From assembly GCA_017608725.1 (NCBI GenBank), contig JAFCFG010000050.1:1-6884 (forward strand): DNA of 6,884 nt. Direction: 5' to 3'. This document shows, in pieces, positions 1-5,630 of this stretch (the first letter of the stretch is position 1; each line of letters opens with the position of its first letter). Under the pieces are notes generated by a model. It made no database searches. It saw nothing but the letters and a program-made list of their open reading frames with translations, and was not told where the DNA came from. This DNA comes from Candidatus Iainarchaeum sp. Its GTDB lineage: Archaea; Iainarchaeota; Iainarchaeia; Iainarchaeales; GCA-2688035. The position numbers were made by a program, and so were the translations under genes.

Positions 1-171
1 CTGGAATTCCTCAATTATTTTCGCTGACTTGCTTCCCTTCTTTGCAAGCTGCCTTACAGTTACTCTGTCAAGGGAAACAAGGGCTGTTTCTGTTCCGGAA
101 AAGGCCCCTGACAAAAACAGCAGAAATCCAAGCAAGATAATGTTTGTCTCAATTGATATCAGCGCTATCAT
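1..171 (-). CDS. DUF21/CNNM (CorC/HlyC-type) membrane protein, N-terminal fragment
   Basis: Only the first 57 codons are in the window; the gene runs off the left edge. The start is hydrophobic (ETNIILLGFLLFLSGAF, about residues 8-24), followed by SGTETALVSLDRVTVRQLAKKG. This matches the opening of the DUF21/CNNM transmembrane domain, whose family signature is roughly 'FFSGSEtAl.sl.r.rl..la..G'. Family members usually carry cytoplasmic CBS and CorC/HlyC domains after this region and are linked to Mg2+ or other divalent cation transport; those domains would lie outside the window. The frame stays open upstream of the ATG but has no ATG, GTG or TTG there. A good TATA box (CTTAAATA) centred about 29 bases upstream fits a leaderless mRNA starting at this ATG. 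Family assignment is fairly sure; the transported ion is unknown. Confidence 0.82.
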   Translation of the reverse strand, partial: MIALISIETNIILLGFLLFLSGAFSGTETALVSLDRVTVRQLAKKGSKSAKIIEEFQ

Positions 172-488
172 CCCGTAGAATAGTAAAAGAAGGTTGTATT
201 TAAGGTTTATCTTGGCTTTTGGGTTGTCGATTAACTCCTGATTGAGGTTGAAAATTTTTGTTTTTCAAACCTATTTTGCCAACAAATCCATGTTTTTCCA
301 ATAATTTCCTGCTTAAAACCCAAGTAACCCATTCACAGCGCATACTTAATCGGCAAACTCCCTGGCTTTTCCTGTGTAGGAATCCTATTTTGTTTATAAA
401 TAGCCTTTTGCTTTTTTTGCCAGCTGACACCAATTAAGGCATTTAAATTTTGGCTTTACAGGGTATTTCCACAAGAGCCTTGGCTTTT
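172..488. other. Gene-poor interval between the DUF21 gene and enolase
   Basis: No recognisable gene lies here. A minus-strand open frame runs from a TTG at 433 to a stop at 200, with an internal ATG at 343 (47 codons, starting MRCEWVTWVLSRKLLEK). It resembles no family I know, has no good ribosome site, and overlaps the DUF21 TATA box, so I do not call it a gene. A palindromic TTTATAAA at 393-400 could act as a TATA box in either direction. On the minus strand it would start a transcript near 370, about 27 bases before the ATG at 343. No T-tract terminator for enolase is visible on the minus strand. No tRNA, C/D-box or H/ACA RNA signature was seen. Confidence 0.5.
197..204 (-). promoter_or_regulatory. 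TATA box of the DUF21 gene
   Basis: Minus-strand CTTAAATA, centred about 29 bases upstream of the ATG at 171. This is the right distance for an archaeal promoter giving a nearly leaderless transcript. The same octamer sits at the same distance before the small membrane-protein gene at 3504. Confidence 0.6.
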
Positions 489-1790
489 TTAGGCAATTTT
501 TCTAAAATTCTTTCCTTGCACTGTTGCCTTTTTTCCCAGTTCAAGCTCTATTTCCATCAGCCTGTTGTATTTGCAGACTCTTTCTCCCCTTGAGGGCCCA
601 ACCTTAATGAAGCCGCTGTTTACTGCAACAGCCAAATCAACCATTGAGGTATCGTTTGTTTCTCCCCCGCCCCTGTGTGAGATTATTGTCATCCAGTTGT
701 TTTCCCTTGCAAGCATGCAGGTTTCAATTGTTTCACTCAAAGAACCAATCTGGTTCAGCTTGACCAGAATTGCGCTTCCGCACTTTGTTTCAATTGCCCT
801 TTTCAGCCTCTTTGGGTTTGTTACAGTTAAATCATCTGTTACAATTGCAACCTTTTCCCCAATTGCTGCATTGAGCTTTGGCCAGTTCTCCCAGTCGTCT
901 TCGTGCAGGGCATCCTCCAATGTTATTATTGGGTATTTTTCAGCCCACTGCTTGAACAATTCAATCACTTCCTCGCTGCTCAGGCTTTTTCCCTCTTTTG
1001 CCAGCTTATACTTTCCATTCTCAAATATCTCGCTGATTGCAGGGTCAAGTGAAATCCCAATGTCTTCCCCTGGCTTGTAGCCTGCCTTCTCTATTGCCTC
1101 AATCAAAAGTGAAATTGGTGTTTCATTTGTTTCCAGGCCGTTTGGTGCAAATGCACCCTCGTTTCCAACATTTACATTCAGGCCTTTCTCTTTCAATACT
1201 CTTTTTAGCATGAGATAAACCTCTATTCCCATTCTCACATTCTCTTTCACACTGTCTTTTCCAATCGGGGAAATCATGTACTCCTGGAAGTCAGTTGACT
1301 GGTCAGCGTGCTTTCCCCCCTCAATCACAACCATCATTGGATTTGGCAGCCTGTAATCCACTGTCCTTAAGCCAAATGCTTCCCTAATGTACTGGTAAAA
1401 CGGTTTTCCCTGTTCTTCAGCTGCTGCCCTTGCGACAGCAACCGAAACAGCAAGGATTGCGTTTGCCCCCAGCTTCTCCTTGTTCTCTGTGCCATCCAGC
1501 TCAATCATTTTCCTGTCAATATCTTTCTGATTTGAGGCACTCATTCCAACAAGCAGCGGAGCAATTTTAACATTTATGTTCTCAACTGCTTTGAGCATGC
1601 CCTTTCCCAGAAAGCGCCTTTTGTCTCCGTCCAGCAGTACAAATGCCTCGTGTATTCCAGCAGATGCCCCATATGGAACAGAGAATTTGCCAGTTGCACC
1701 GCTTTCAAGCTCAACTTTTGCTTCCAGGGAGGGGGTTGAGCCGCTGCTCAAAATTTCCCTTGCCTTAATTAATTTAATTGCATCACCCAT
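489..1790 (-). CDS. eno: Enolase (phosphopyruvate hydratase), divergent
   Basis: Interconverts 2-phosphoglycerate and phosphoenolpyruvate in cytosolic glycolysis and gluconeogenesis. It is 433 residues, the usual enolase length. Catalytic and Mg2+ positions are all present: loop Ser43 (YGASAGIHEA), His161, Glu170, Glu211 (GNEGAFAP), Asp249, Glu292 (LEDALHEDDW), Asp319, Lys344 (LVKLNQIGSLSET), His372-Arg373 and Lys396. Several normally invariant stretches are altered. The N-terminal DSRGNPTVE reads SSGSTPSLE. The INGG motif reads IEGG. SHRSGET reads SHRGGGET, one residue longer. The KTG..SRSDR segment is one residue shorter (KVGPSRGER). The frame opens with GTG at 1799, but that codon lies inside the Shine-Dalgarno GGTGGG (1795-1800), so the ATG at 1790 is preferred. 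It is transcribed divergently from the PRPP synthetase gene. Family certain; full activity is inferred. Confidence 0.95.
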   Translation of the reverse strand: MGDAIKLIKAREILSSGSTPSLEAKVELESGATGKFSVPYGASAGIHEAFVLLDGDKRRFLGKGMLKAVENINVKIAPLLVGMSASNQKDIDRKMIELDGTENKEKLGANAILAVSVAVARAAAEEQGKPFYQYIREAFGLRTVDYRLPNPMMVVIEGGKHADQSTDFQEYMISPIGKDSVKENVRMGIEVYLMLKRVLKEKGLNVNVGNEGAFAPNGLETNETPISLLIEAIEKAGYKPGEDIGISLDPAISEIFENGKYKLAKEGKSLSSEEVIELFKQWAEKYPIITLEDALHEDDWENWPKLNAAIGEKVAIVTDDLTVTNPKRLKRAIETKCGSAILVKLNQIGSLSETIETCMLARENNWMTIISHRGGGETNDTSMVDLAVAVNSGFIKVGPSRGERVCKYNRLMEIELELGKKATVQGKNFRKIA

Positions 1791-1794
1791 TTTT

Positions 1795-1803
1795 CCCACC
1801 TTT
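1795..1803 (-). promoter_or_regulatory. Shine-Dalgarno site deciding the enolase start
   Basis: Minus-strand AAAGGTGGG, four bases before the ATG at 1790. It complements the archaeal 16S tail (GGAGGTGA class). The alternative GTG at 1799 is part of this site, which argues against it as the start. Confidence 0.65.
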
Positions 1804-1945
1804 CCATATATTTCAATCTAATTAAATTTGATTTTTCGCTTTCCCCCTGAATTTAATTTAATTAAATCCTGCAAGTTTTTATAAAGTATTTTGTTGCAGG
1901 GAAACTAACAATTACTCTTTTAAAATAATTCCCCTTTTTCATTCA
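1804..1945. promoter_or_regulatory. Divergent eno/prs promoter region with AT-rich palindrome
   Basis: Very AT-rich. It holds a perfect 12-bp palindrome ATTTAATTAAAT at 1856-1867 and a related AATTAAATTTGATT stretch at 1820-1833. For the plus-strand PRPP synthetase, TATA candidates are TTTTAAAATA at 1918-1927 (start near 1948, short leader with the ribosome site) and TTTTTATAAAG at 1876-1886 (leader of roughly 50 bases). For enolase on the minus strand, TTTAATTA at about 1821-1828 or the palindrome itself could be the TATA box. Which box is used cannot be decided from sequence. Confidence 0.5.
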
Positions 1946-1948
1946 ATT

Positions 1949-1954
1949 GGTGGG
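1949..1954 (+). promoter_or_regulatory. Shine-Dalgarno site supporting the TTG start of prs
   Basis: GGTGGG, five bases before the TTG at 1960. There is no in-frame ATG nearby, so this site is what decides the start. It is the same sequence used by the divergent enolase gene. Confidence 0.55.
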
Positions 1955-1959
1955 TTCTT

Positions 1960-2910
1960 TTGAAGGCTCTTTTGAAGAATCATGAAATAAAGATATTCAG
2001 CGGAAGCAGCCATCTGCAATTGGCTGAAAAAATAGCCAAGCACCTTGGCCTGAAGCTTGGGGAAATCAATTTGAAGAAATTCAGCAACGGCGAGAGCTAT
2101 GCGCGCTTTTTGGAAAATGTCAGAGGTGTGGACCTATTCCTTCTCCAAAGCCTGTATGGCCCAATAAACGATTACTTGGTTGAACTGCTGATAATGATTG
2201 ATGCAGCAAAGAGGGCAAGCGCTGCAAGAATCACCGCAGTAATTCCACATTACGCCTATGCAAGGCAGGACTGGAAAGCCGCAAGCAGAGAACCCATAAC
2301 AGCAAAGCTTGTTGCTGACCTGCTTTCAGCAGCAGGGGCAAACAGGGTTATGGCCCTTGACCTGCACTCAGAGCAGGTTCAGGGCTTTTTCAATATTCCG
2401 GTTGACGTTCTAACAGCCCAAACGAAGTTCATCCGCTTAGTCAAAGAGCAAAAATTCAAAAACCCAGTTGTCCTTGCACCAGACGCTGGTTCAGCAAAAA
2501 AGGCAACAAGGGCCGCAAGGCAGCTTGGCATTGACCTGGCAATTGTAAACAAGAGAAGGCCAAAGGCCGGGGTTGCAGAGGCGGCAAACCTAATTGGGGA
2601 TGTAAGGGGAAAAGACTGCATTGTCTTTGATGATATGATTGATACAGGCGGAACCATTTGCGCTGCAGCGGACGCAGTCAAAAGGGCAGGGGCAAGCAGC
2701 GTAACAGTTTTCGCAACCCACGGCATATTTTCATCAAATGCATTGGAAAAAATAGAGAAAAGCGCCATTGACAAGGTCATTGTTTCAAACACCATCCCCC
2801 AGAAAGAGAATGAGTCCAAAAAGCTACAAGAAATGGATGTAAGCGACCTGCTTGGAGAGGCAATTAGAAGAATCCACAACAATGAGAGCATCAGCAGCCT
2901 ATTTGAGTAA
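1960..2910 (+). CDS. prs: Ribose-phosphate pyrophosphokinase (PRPP synthetase), bacterial class I type
   Basis: Makes PRPP from ribose 5-phosphate and ATP, feeding purine, pyrimidine, histidine and tryptophan synthesis. The 316 residues match the bacterial class I length; the archaeal enzymes I know are nearer 285. Visible motifs are FSNGES (41-46), YARQD (100-104), REPITAKLVADLL (110-122), DLHSEQVQGFF (134-144), flexible-loop NKRRPK (197-202), GDVRGK (213-218), the PRPP-binding loop FDDMIDTGGT (223-232) and ATHG (252-255). The C-terminus, NESISSLFE, is also like bacterial enzymes. Differences from the bacterial norm: Trp105 where YARQDRK has Arg, and PDAGSAKKA (174-182) where PD.GGV.RA is usual. 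The start is TTG at 1960, with a GGTGGG ribosome site at 1949-1954; a second TTG at 1972 is possible. Monocistronic or leading into the Lrp gene 68 bases downstream. Confidence 0.96.
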   Translation: MKALLKNHEIKIFSGSSHLQLAEKIAKHLGLKLGEINLKKFSNGESYARFLENVRGVDLFLLQSLYGPINDYLVELLIMIDAAKRASAARITAVIPHYAYARQDWKAASREPITAKLVADLLSAAGANRVMALDLHSEQVQGFFNIPVDVLTAQTKFIRLVKEQKFKNPVVLAPDAGSAKKATRAARQLGIDLAIVNKRRPKAGVAEAANLIGDVRGKDCIVFDDMIDTGGTICAAADAVKRAGASSVTVFATHGIFSSNALEKIEKSAIDKVIVSNTIPQKENESKKLQEMDVSDLLGEAIRRIHNNESISSLFE

Positions 2911-2943
2911 ACCCCTCCAAAAACGAATTTCGCCTAAAATACT

Positions 2944-2970
2944 TCTTTTTTTAATCCTTTTCGTTTTTTC
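2944..2970 (+). terminator. T-tract terminator of prs, overlapping the TATA box of the Lrp gene
   Basis: Runs of T (7, 4 and 6 residues) with no hairpin, as in archaeal intrinsic termination. The first run continues into TTTTTTTAAT (2946-2955), centred about 28 bases before the ATG at 2979, so it probably also serves as the promoter of the next gene with an almost leaderless mRNA. Confidence 0.5.
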
Positions 2971-2978
2971 ATTGTTTT

Positions 2979-3389
2979 ATGCTTGACAAGGTTGATTTGC
3001 GGATTCTCCAATTTCTAAAGCAAAACAGCAGAATGCCCTTTCTCTCCATTGCAAGGGGGTTGCATGTTAGTGAGAGCACTGTCAGAAAGCGGGTTAAAAA
3101 GCTCAGGGCAACAGGCGTTATAAAGGGCTTTTCCCTTGAGATTGACAGAAAGCTTGCCTTTGAGAGCATTGTTGCAATAAAGTGCAAGCCAAAGACAACA
3201 AAGACCATTGCAAAGAAGCTTGCGGAACTTGATGAAATAATGCCTGTTTTTGAGGTCACTGGCCATTTCGACATATTTTGCATTCTGAGTGCTCCCACAA
3301 GCAAGGAATTGAACAGGAAAATAGATAAAATTCGCGATATCTACGGTGTTACAGAGACCGAGAGCTTCCTTGTTGTTGAGAAGAAGTAA
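2979..3389 (+). CDS. Lrp/AsnC family transcriptional regulator
   Basis: A 136-residue DNA-binding regulator of the feast/famine type. Residues 1-50 form the winged helix-turn-helix: LDKVDLRILQFLKQNSRMP, then SIARGLHVSESTVRKRVKKL (23-42) with the recognition helix, then ATGVIKGF. Residues about 63-136 form the RAM effector/oligomerisation domain, a beta-alpha-beta fold with the typical VTGHFDIFCIL (93-103). Length is slightly below the usual 140-160. Such proteins form dimers and octamers and often sense amino acids, but ligand and targets cannot be read from sequence. The ATG at 2979 has a T-rich TATA-like box about 28 bases upstream and no Shine-Dalgarno, consistent with leaderless expression. 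It lies between PRPP synthetase and a small membrane protein, with no obvious functional partner. Confidence 0.92.
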   Translation: MLDKVDLRILQFLKQNSRMPFLSIARGLHVSESTVRKRVKKLRATGVIKGFSLEIDRKLAFESIVAIKCKPKTTKTIAKKLAELDEIMPVFEVTGHFDIFCILSAPTSKELNRKIDKIRDIYGVTETESFLVVEKK

Positions 3390-3470
3390 GCCCTTCCGTA
3401 TCTGCTAACCGAAAATTGGAAATATGAGTTTGTTCTTTTGTCTTTTCGATGCAGAAGCCCTTCCAAAAGC

Positions 3471-3479
3471 CTTAAATAT
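3471..3479 (+). promoter_or_regulatory. TATA box of the small membrane-protein gene
   Basis: CTTAAATAT, centred about 29 bases upstream of the ATG at 3504, predicts a leaderless mRNA beginning at or next to that ATG. It is one of the best TATA matches in the window and is the main reason for placing the gene start at 3504 and not at the downstream ATG at 3625. Confidence 0.6.
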
Positions 3480-3503
3480 CAAAAAAAGCATATTGCATTA
3501 GTT

Positions 3504-3810
3504 ATGGTTTTAAAGCACAATCCAAACTGGGATAGGCAGCCCCCTAAAGTAAAGAAAATTTTTTTCAAAAACCTGCCCCTGCCTTTTCCAATACTGGGGG
3601 CTATTTTTTTTTGCAATTATTTTAATGCCACAGGTTATCAAAAACATGTTTTTTCCTTCCTTTGACCAGTTTACACTTGAAATAATAATAATTATTACTC
3701 TTAGCGCTTATGTTCTTGGGCTATATGCATTAATTGCATTGAATTACAAGAAGAAAACAGGCAAAGATCTTGCTTATGAGGTTGTTGAAAAACAAAACAA
3801 GAACACCTAA
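3504..3810 (+). CDS. Small two-helix membrane protein, apparently frameshifted in a T9 tract
   Basis: Unknown function. The reading frame from the ATG at 3504 begins MVLKHNPNWDRQPPKVKKIF and enters a hydrophobic segment, then meets nine T's at 3604-3612. After them it gives a short non-hydrophobic tail ending at 3665. The frame one base ahead continues the hydrophobic segment (AIILMPQVIKN), then a second helix (LEIIIIITLSAYVLGLYALI), a KKK stop-transfer and a polar tail ending at 3810. Joined across the T-tract, with one T fewer, it makes a coherent protein of about 101 residues: basic N-terminus inside, two helices, basic C-terminus inside. The second half alone could start at the ATG at 3625, but no promoter or ribosome site precedes that codon. 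Causes could be a sequencing or assembly indel, a real mutation, or slippage. The joined gene is inferred. Confidence 0.55.
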
Positions 3811-3882
3811 AGCATTAGGGCAAATCTTTTTAATTTACTTAGGCCTAATAATTATTGAAAAATATCGAAGTTAGGCGTGATT

Positions 3883-4542
3883 ATGATTATTGCAGGCATT
3901 GATGAGGCTGGCAGGGGCCCTGCTTTAGGGCCCATGGTTCTGGCTATTGCAACCATTGAAAAGTCAAGGGAAGAGGAGCTGCTTGGCTTGGGGGTAAAGG
4001 ACAGTAAGCAGGTAACTCCTGCAACCAGGGTAAAGCAGAGCAAGGCCCTTAAGAAAATGCTGCGTGAATTCAACTGCATCCACATTGATGCAGCAGAGCT
4101 TGACGGCCTGATGGACTGGAAAAGCTTGAATGAAATAGAGGCAATGAGGATTGGCTTGCTTTTGAACGGCCTCAGGGAAAAGCCAGACGTTGTTTACGTT
4201 GATGCCCCTGATCCAATTGCAGTGAACTTCGGCAAGAGAATAAAAAAATATATTTCCTTTAACACTGTGATTAAATCAGAGCACAAGGCGGATTCAACCT
4301 ATCCAATTGTGAGCGCTGCATCAGTCATTGCAAAGGTTGAGAGGGATGCGGCAATAAAGAAGCTCTGCAAAAAATACGGCGAGATTGGGTCTGGTTATCC
4401 GCATGACCCAAAGACCATTTCTTTCCTTTGCAATTTCATTAAGAGGAACAAAAAGCTGCCTGCAATTGCCAGAAAGAGCTGGGAGACAAACAAGGCTTTA
4501 ACAGCCAGCGTTTTCCAGAAAAGGCTGAGCAAATGGAGTTGA
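3883..4542 (+). CDS. rnhB: Ribonuclease HII
   Basis: Cleaves RNA in RNA-DNA hybrids and at single ribonucleotides in DNA, using two metal ions; it acts in replication primer and ribonucleotide removal. The 219 residues are the size of archaeal RNase HII. All type 2 motifs are present: GIDEAGRGP (5-13, catalytic Asp7 and Glu8), KDSKQVTP (39-46), VYVDAPDP (104-111, Asp107), HKADSTYPIVSAASVIAKVERD (134-155, Asp137), GSGYPHDP (169-176) and RKSWET (197-202). The ATG at 3883 gives MIIAGIDEAGRGP, the usual family start. A GTG two codons earlier (3877) lies in the likely ribosome site AGGCGTGA (3873-3880) and is less likely. The hsp20 gene begins 7 bases after its stop, so the two are probably one transcript. 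Confidence 0.96.
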   Translation: MIIAGIDEAGRGPALGPMVLAIATIEKSREEELLGLGVKDSKQVTPATRVKQSKALKKMLREFNCIHIDAAELDGLMDWKSLNEIEAMRIGLLLNGLREKPDVVYVDAPDPIAVNFGKRIKKYISFNTVIKSEHKADSTYPIVSAASVIAKVERDAAIKKLCKKYGEIGSGYPHDPKTISFLCNFIKRNKKLPAIARKSWETNKALTASVFQKRLSKWS

Positions 4543-4544
4543 TC
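4535..4544 (+). promoter_or_regulatory. Strong Shine-Dalgarno of hsp20 inside the end of rnhB
   Basis: GGAGTTGATC matches the archaeal anti-Shine-Dalgarno complement GGAGGTGATC at nine of ten bases, five bases before the ATG at 4550. It overlaps the last codons and stop of rnhB. This indicates that Hsp20 is translated from the rnhB transcript, with efficient re-initiation. Confidence 0.75.
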
Positions 4545-4549
4545 TAAAA

Positions 4550-5062
4550 ATGGCTGAAAGACCTTGGAAAAAAAAAGGGAAGGATTTTGATTTCCTATTC
4601 GATTTCGGAAACATTGAGGAAATGTTTGATGAGTTCTTCAAAGATCTTGAGTCAGAGAACTTTTCCGGGAAACCACTTGTAATGGGTTTCAATGTAAAGG
4701 TTGGCCCAGATGGCCAGCCGATAATTGAGCGATTTGGAAACATCAAAGCTGCAGAGGGCAGGCCTGTTGTTGCAGATGCCAGAGAGCCGTTGGTTGATGT
4801 TACAAAAAGTCAGGGAGAAATAACCATTACGGCTGAACTGCCTGGTGTTGAAAAGAAAGACATTCAAGCCAGTGCTTTGGACAACAAAACAGTTGAAATA
4901 AAGGTTTCTGGGGAAAGGCCATTCTACAAAAGGGTTGAGTTAAGTGAACCAATAAAGCCAGGCAGCGCAAAGGCCAAATTCAAAAACGGCATTCTGGAAG
5001 TGGCATTTCAAAAGCAAAAGCCAGGTAAGCCGGTGGAGAAAAAGGGGATAAAGATAGAGTAG
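4550..5062 (+). CDS. Hsp20/alpha-crystallin small heat-shock protein
   Basis: ATP-independent holdase that binds unfolding proteins in the cytosol and forms oligomers. It is 170 residues. The N-terminal arm (1-78) has a basic start, a Phe/Asp/Glu-rich stretch (DFDFLFDFGNIEEMFDEFF, 12-30) and GFNVKVGPDGQPIIERFGN (46-64), a segment I recall from one group of archaeal Hsp20 proteins. The alpha-crystallin domain spans about 79-156, with REPLVDVTKSQGEITITAELPG at its start and the A-x(n)-NGILEV signature at AKFKNGILEV (142-151). The C-terminal tail ends with GIKIE, an I-x-I motif (Ile167, Ile169) used for oligomer contacts. Translation is probably coupled to rnhB. No separate heat-shock promoter is visible. 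The last codons and stop lie in the left copy of a 30-bp direct repeat. Confidence 0.94.
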   Translation: MAERPWKKKGKDFDFLFDFGNIEEMFDEFFKDLESENFSGKPLVMGFNVKVGPDGQPIIERFGNIKAAEGRPVVADAREPLVDVTKSQGEITITAELPGVEKKDIQASALDNKTVEIKVSGERPFYKRVELSEPIKPGSAKAKFKNGILEVAFQKQKPGKPVEKKGIKIE

Positions 5063-5077
5063 CTTATTGCGTTTTTT
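5048..5077. repeat. 30-bp direct repeat, left copy
   Basis: Identical to 5117-5146, offset 69 bases. It begins with ATAAAGATAGAG, the last four codons of hsp20 (IKIE), then TAG, and ends in a T6 run. Within this copy the sequence TAGCTTA places the hsp20 stop one base from a reverse-complement stop (TTA), as in the original end of scpB. Confidence 0.9.
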
Positions 5078-5089
5078 CATGTTTTCTTG
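5072..5089 (+). terminator. T-tract terminator after hsp20
   Basis: A T6 run, then CATG, then TTTTCTTGTT, starting 10 bases after the hsp20 stop. There is no strong hairpin; a U-rich tract is the archaeal type of signal. A second T7 run at 5141-5147, from the repeat, lies inside the end of scpB and may act as a backup. Confidence 0.45.
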
Positions 5090-5116
5090 TTCCATCTCAT
5101 TATAGCCATTTTTCCT

Positions 5117-5146
5117 ATAAAGATAGAGTAGCTTATTGCGTTTTTT
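5117..5146. repeat. 30-bp direct repeat, right copy
   Basis: Second identical copy. Here its right part encodes the last residues and stop of scpB (KTQ-stop on the minus strand, stop at 5133-5135). Its left part repeats the hsp20 tail without being translated as hsp20. Confidence 0.9.
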
Positions 5147-5612
5147 TCTTCATTTCTTCCACACTGCCAAAGTACTCCAAAAATTTTTTGGTTGTTCGGA
5201 GAGTAAAGCTTCTTCCCTTTGGCTGCCTTGAAACAAAGCCTTCCTCAACCAGCCTGTGGATGTGGTCATATGCCTTGTTGTTCCTGTACTTTATCACAAG
5301 GGACTGGGCAATTGGCTGCTTAAAAGCAATTAACGCAAGGGTCTTCATTATTCCAGGGTGGAAAAGGGCTTTTGCTGCAAGATGCTGCACTTTGGCCTCA
5401 TATTCTGGCCTTAACCGCATTTGAAATGAATCCTCTATCTGCACTATCTGCAGGGCACTTTCCCTGTTGTTGAATTCCTGCATGAAATCCAGGGCAGCCT
5501 TTTTCGCCATTGAGTAGTGCTCTTCTCCCAGGACCTGCTGCAGCTGCTGCACGTCCAGGGCAGCAGGGCTCATGAACAATGCCGCTTCAATCAGCTTTCC
5601 CTTTTCCTGCAT
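5133..5612 (-). CDS. scpB: ScpB-like segregation and condensation protein
   Basis: ScpB is the winged-helix (kleisin-associated) subunit that joins SMC and the kleisin ScpA in chromosome condensation. The 159 residues start with KLIEAALFMSPAALDVQQL (5-23) and continue with FQMRLRPEYEAKVQHL (63-78), like the family's first winged helix. Then come MKTLALIAFKQPIAQSLV (89-106), the family's 'ETLAIIAYKQPVTR' core, and RLVEEGFVSRQPKGRSFTLRTTKKFLEYFGS, like 'GLI...GRp.ly.TT..FLeyFG'. The usual RG motif after the QP segment reads KYRNNKAYDHI, so the second half is divergent. No scpA or smc is in the window. The ATG at 5612 has TATTAAATTA about 24 bases upstream (plus coordinates 5631-5640). It converges on hsp20, and its last codons lie in the direct repeat. 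Confidence 0.87.
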   Translation of the reverse strand: MQEKGKLIEAALFMSPAALDVQQLQQVLGEEHYSMAKKAALDFMQEFNNRESALQIVQIEDSFQMRLRPEYEAKVQHLAAKALFHPGIMKTLALIAFKQPIAQSLVIKYRNNKAYDHIHRLVEEGFVSRQPKGRSFTLRTTKKFLEYFGSVEEMKKKTQ

Positions 5613-5630
5613 GCCAATAAATAAGTTGAT

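Noticed and set aside
200..433. A 77-codon minus-strand frame from TTG 433
   Set aside because: No recognisable similarity, no ribosome site, and it overlaps the DUF21 promoter; described only as part of the gene-poor interval.
476..490. AGCC-TT-GGCT followed by T's, resembling a bacterial terminator on the plus strand
   Set aside because: A four-base stem with a two-base loop is too weak, and no plus-strand gene ends there.
565..1080. Long plus-strand open frame inside enolase
   Set aside because: It lies antisense to a certain enolase, has no promoter or ribosome site and no family resemblance; it is a shadow frame.
2379..2891. 170-codon minus-strand open frame inside the PRPP synthetase gene
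   Set aside because: Antisense to a gene with all expected motifs; long only because of codon bias in the true gene.
3378..3388. The 11-mer GAGAAGAAGTA repeated at 6273-6283
   Set aside because: Both copies sit at or near gene ends rich in Lys/Glu-type codons; short and without flanking similarity, so chance is enough.
3438..3665. A 75-codon plus-strand frame starting at TTG 3438
   Set aside because: The TATA box of the gene starting at 3504 lies inside its first codons, and its tail after the T9 tract looks non-coding. Only the part from 3504 to the T-tract is kept, as the first half of the membrane protein.
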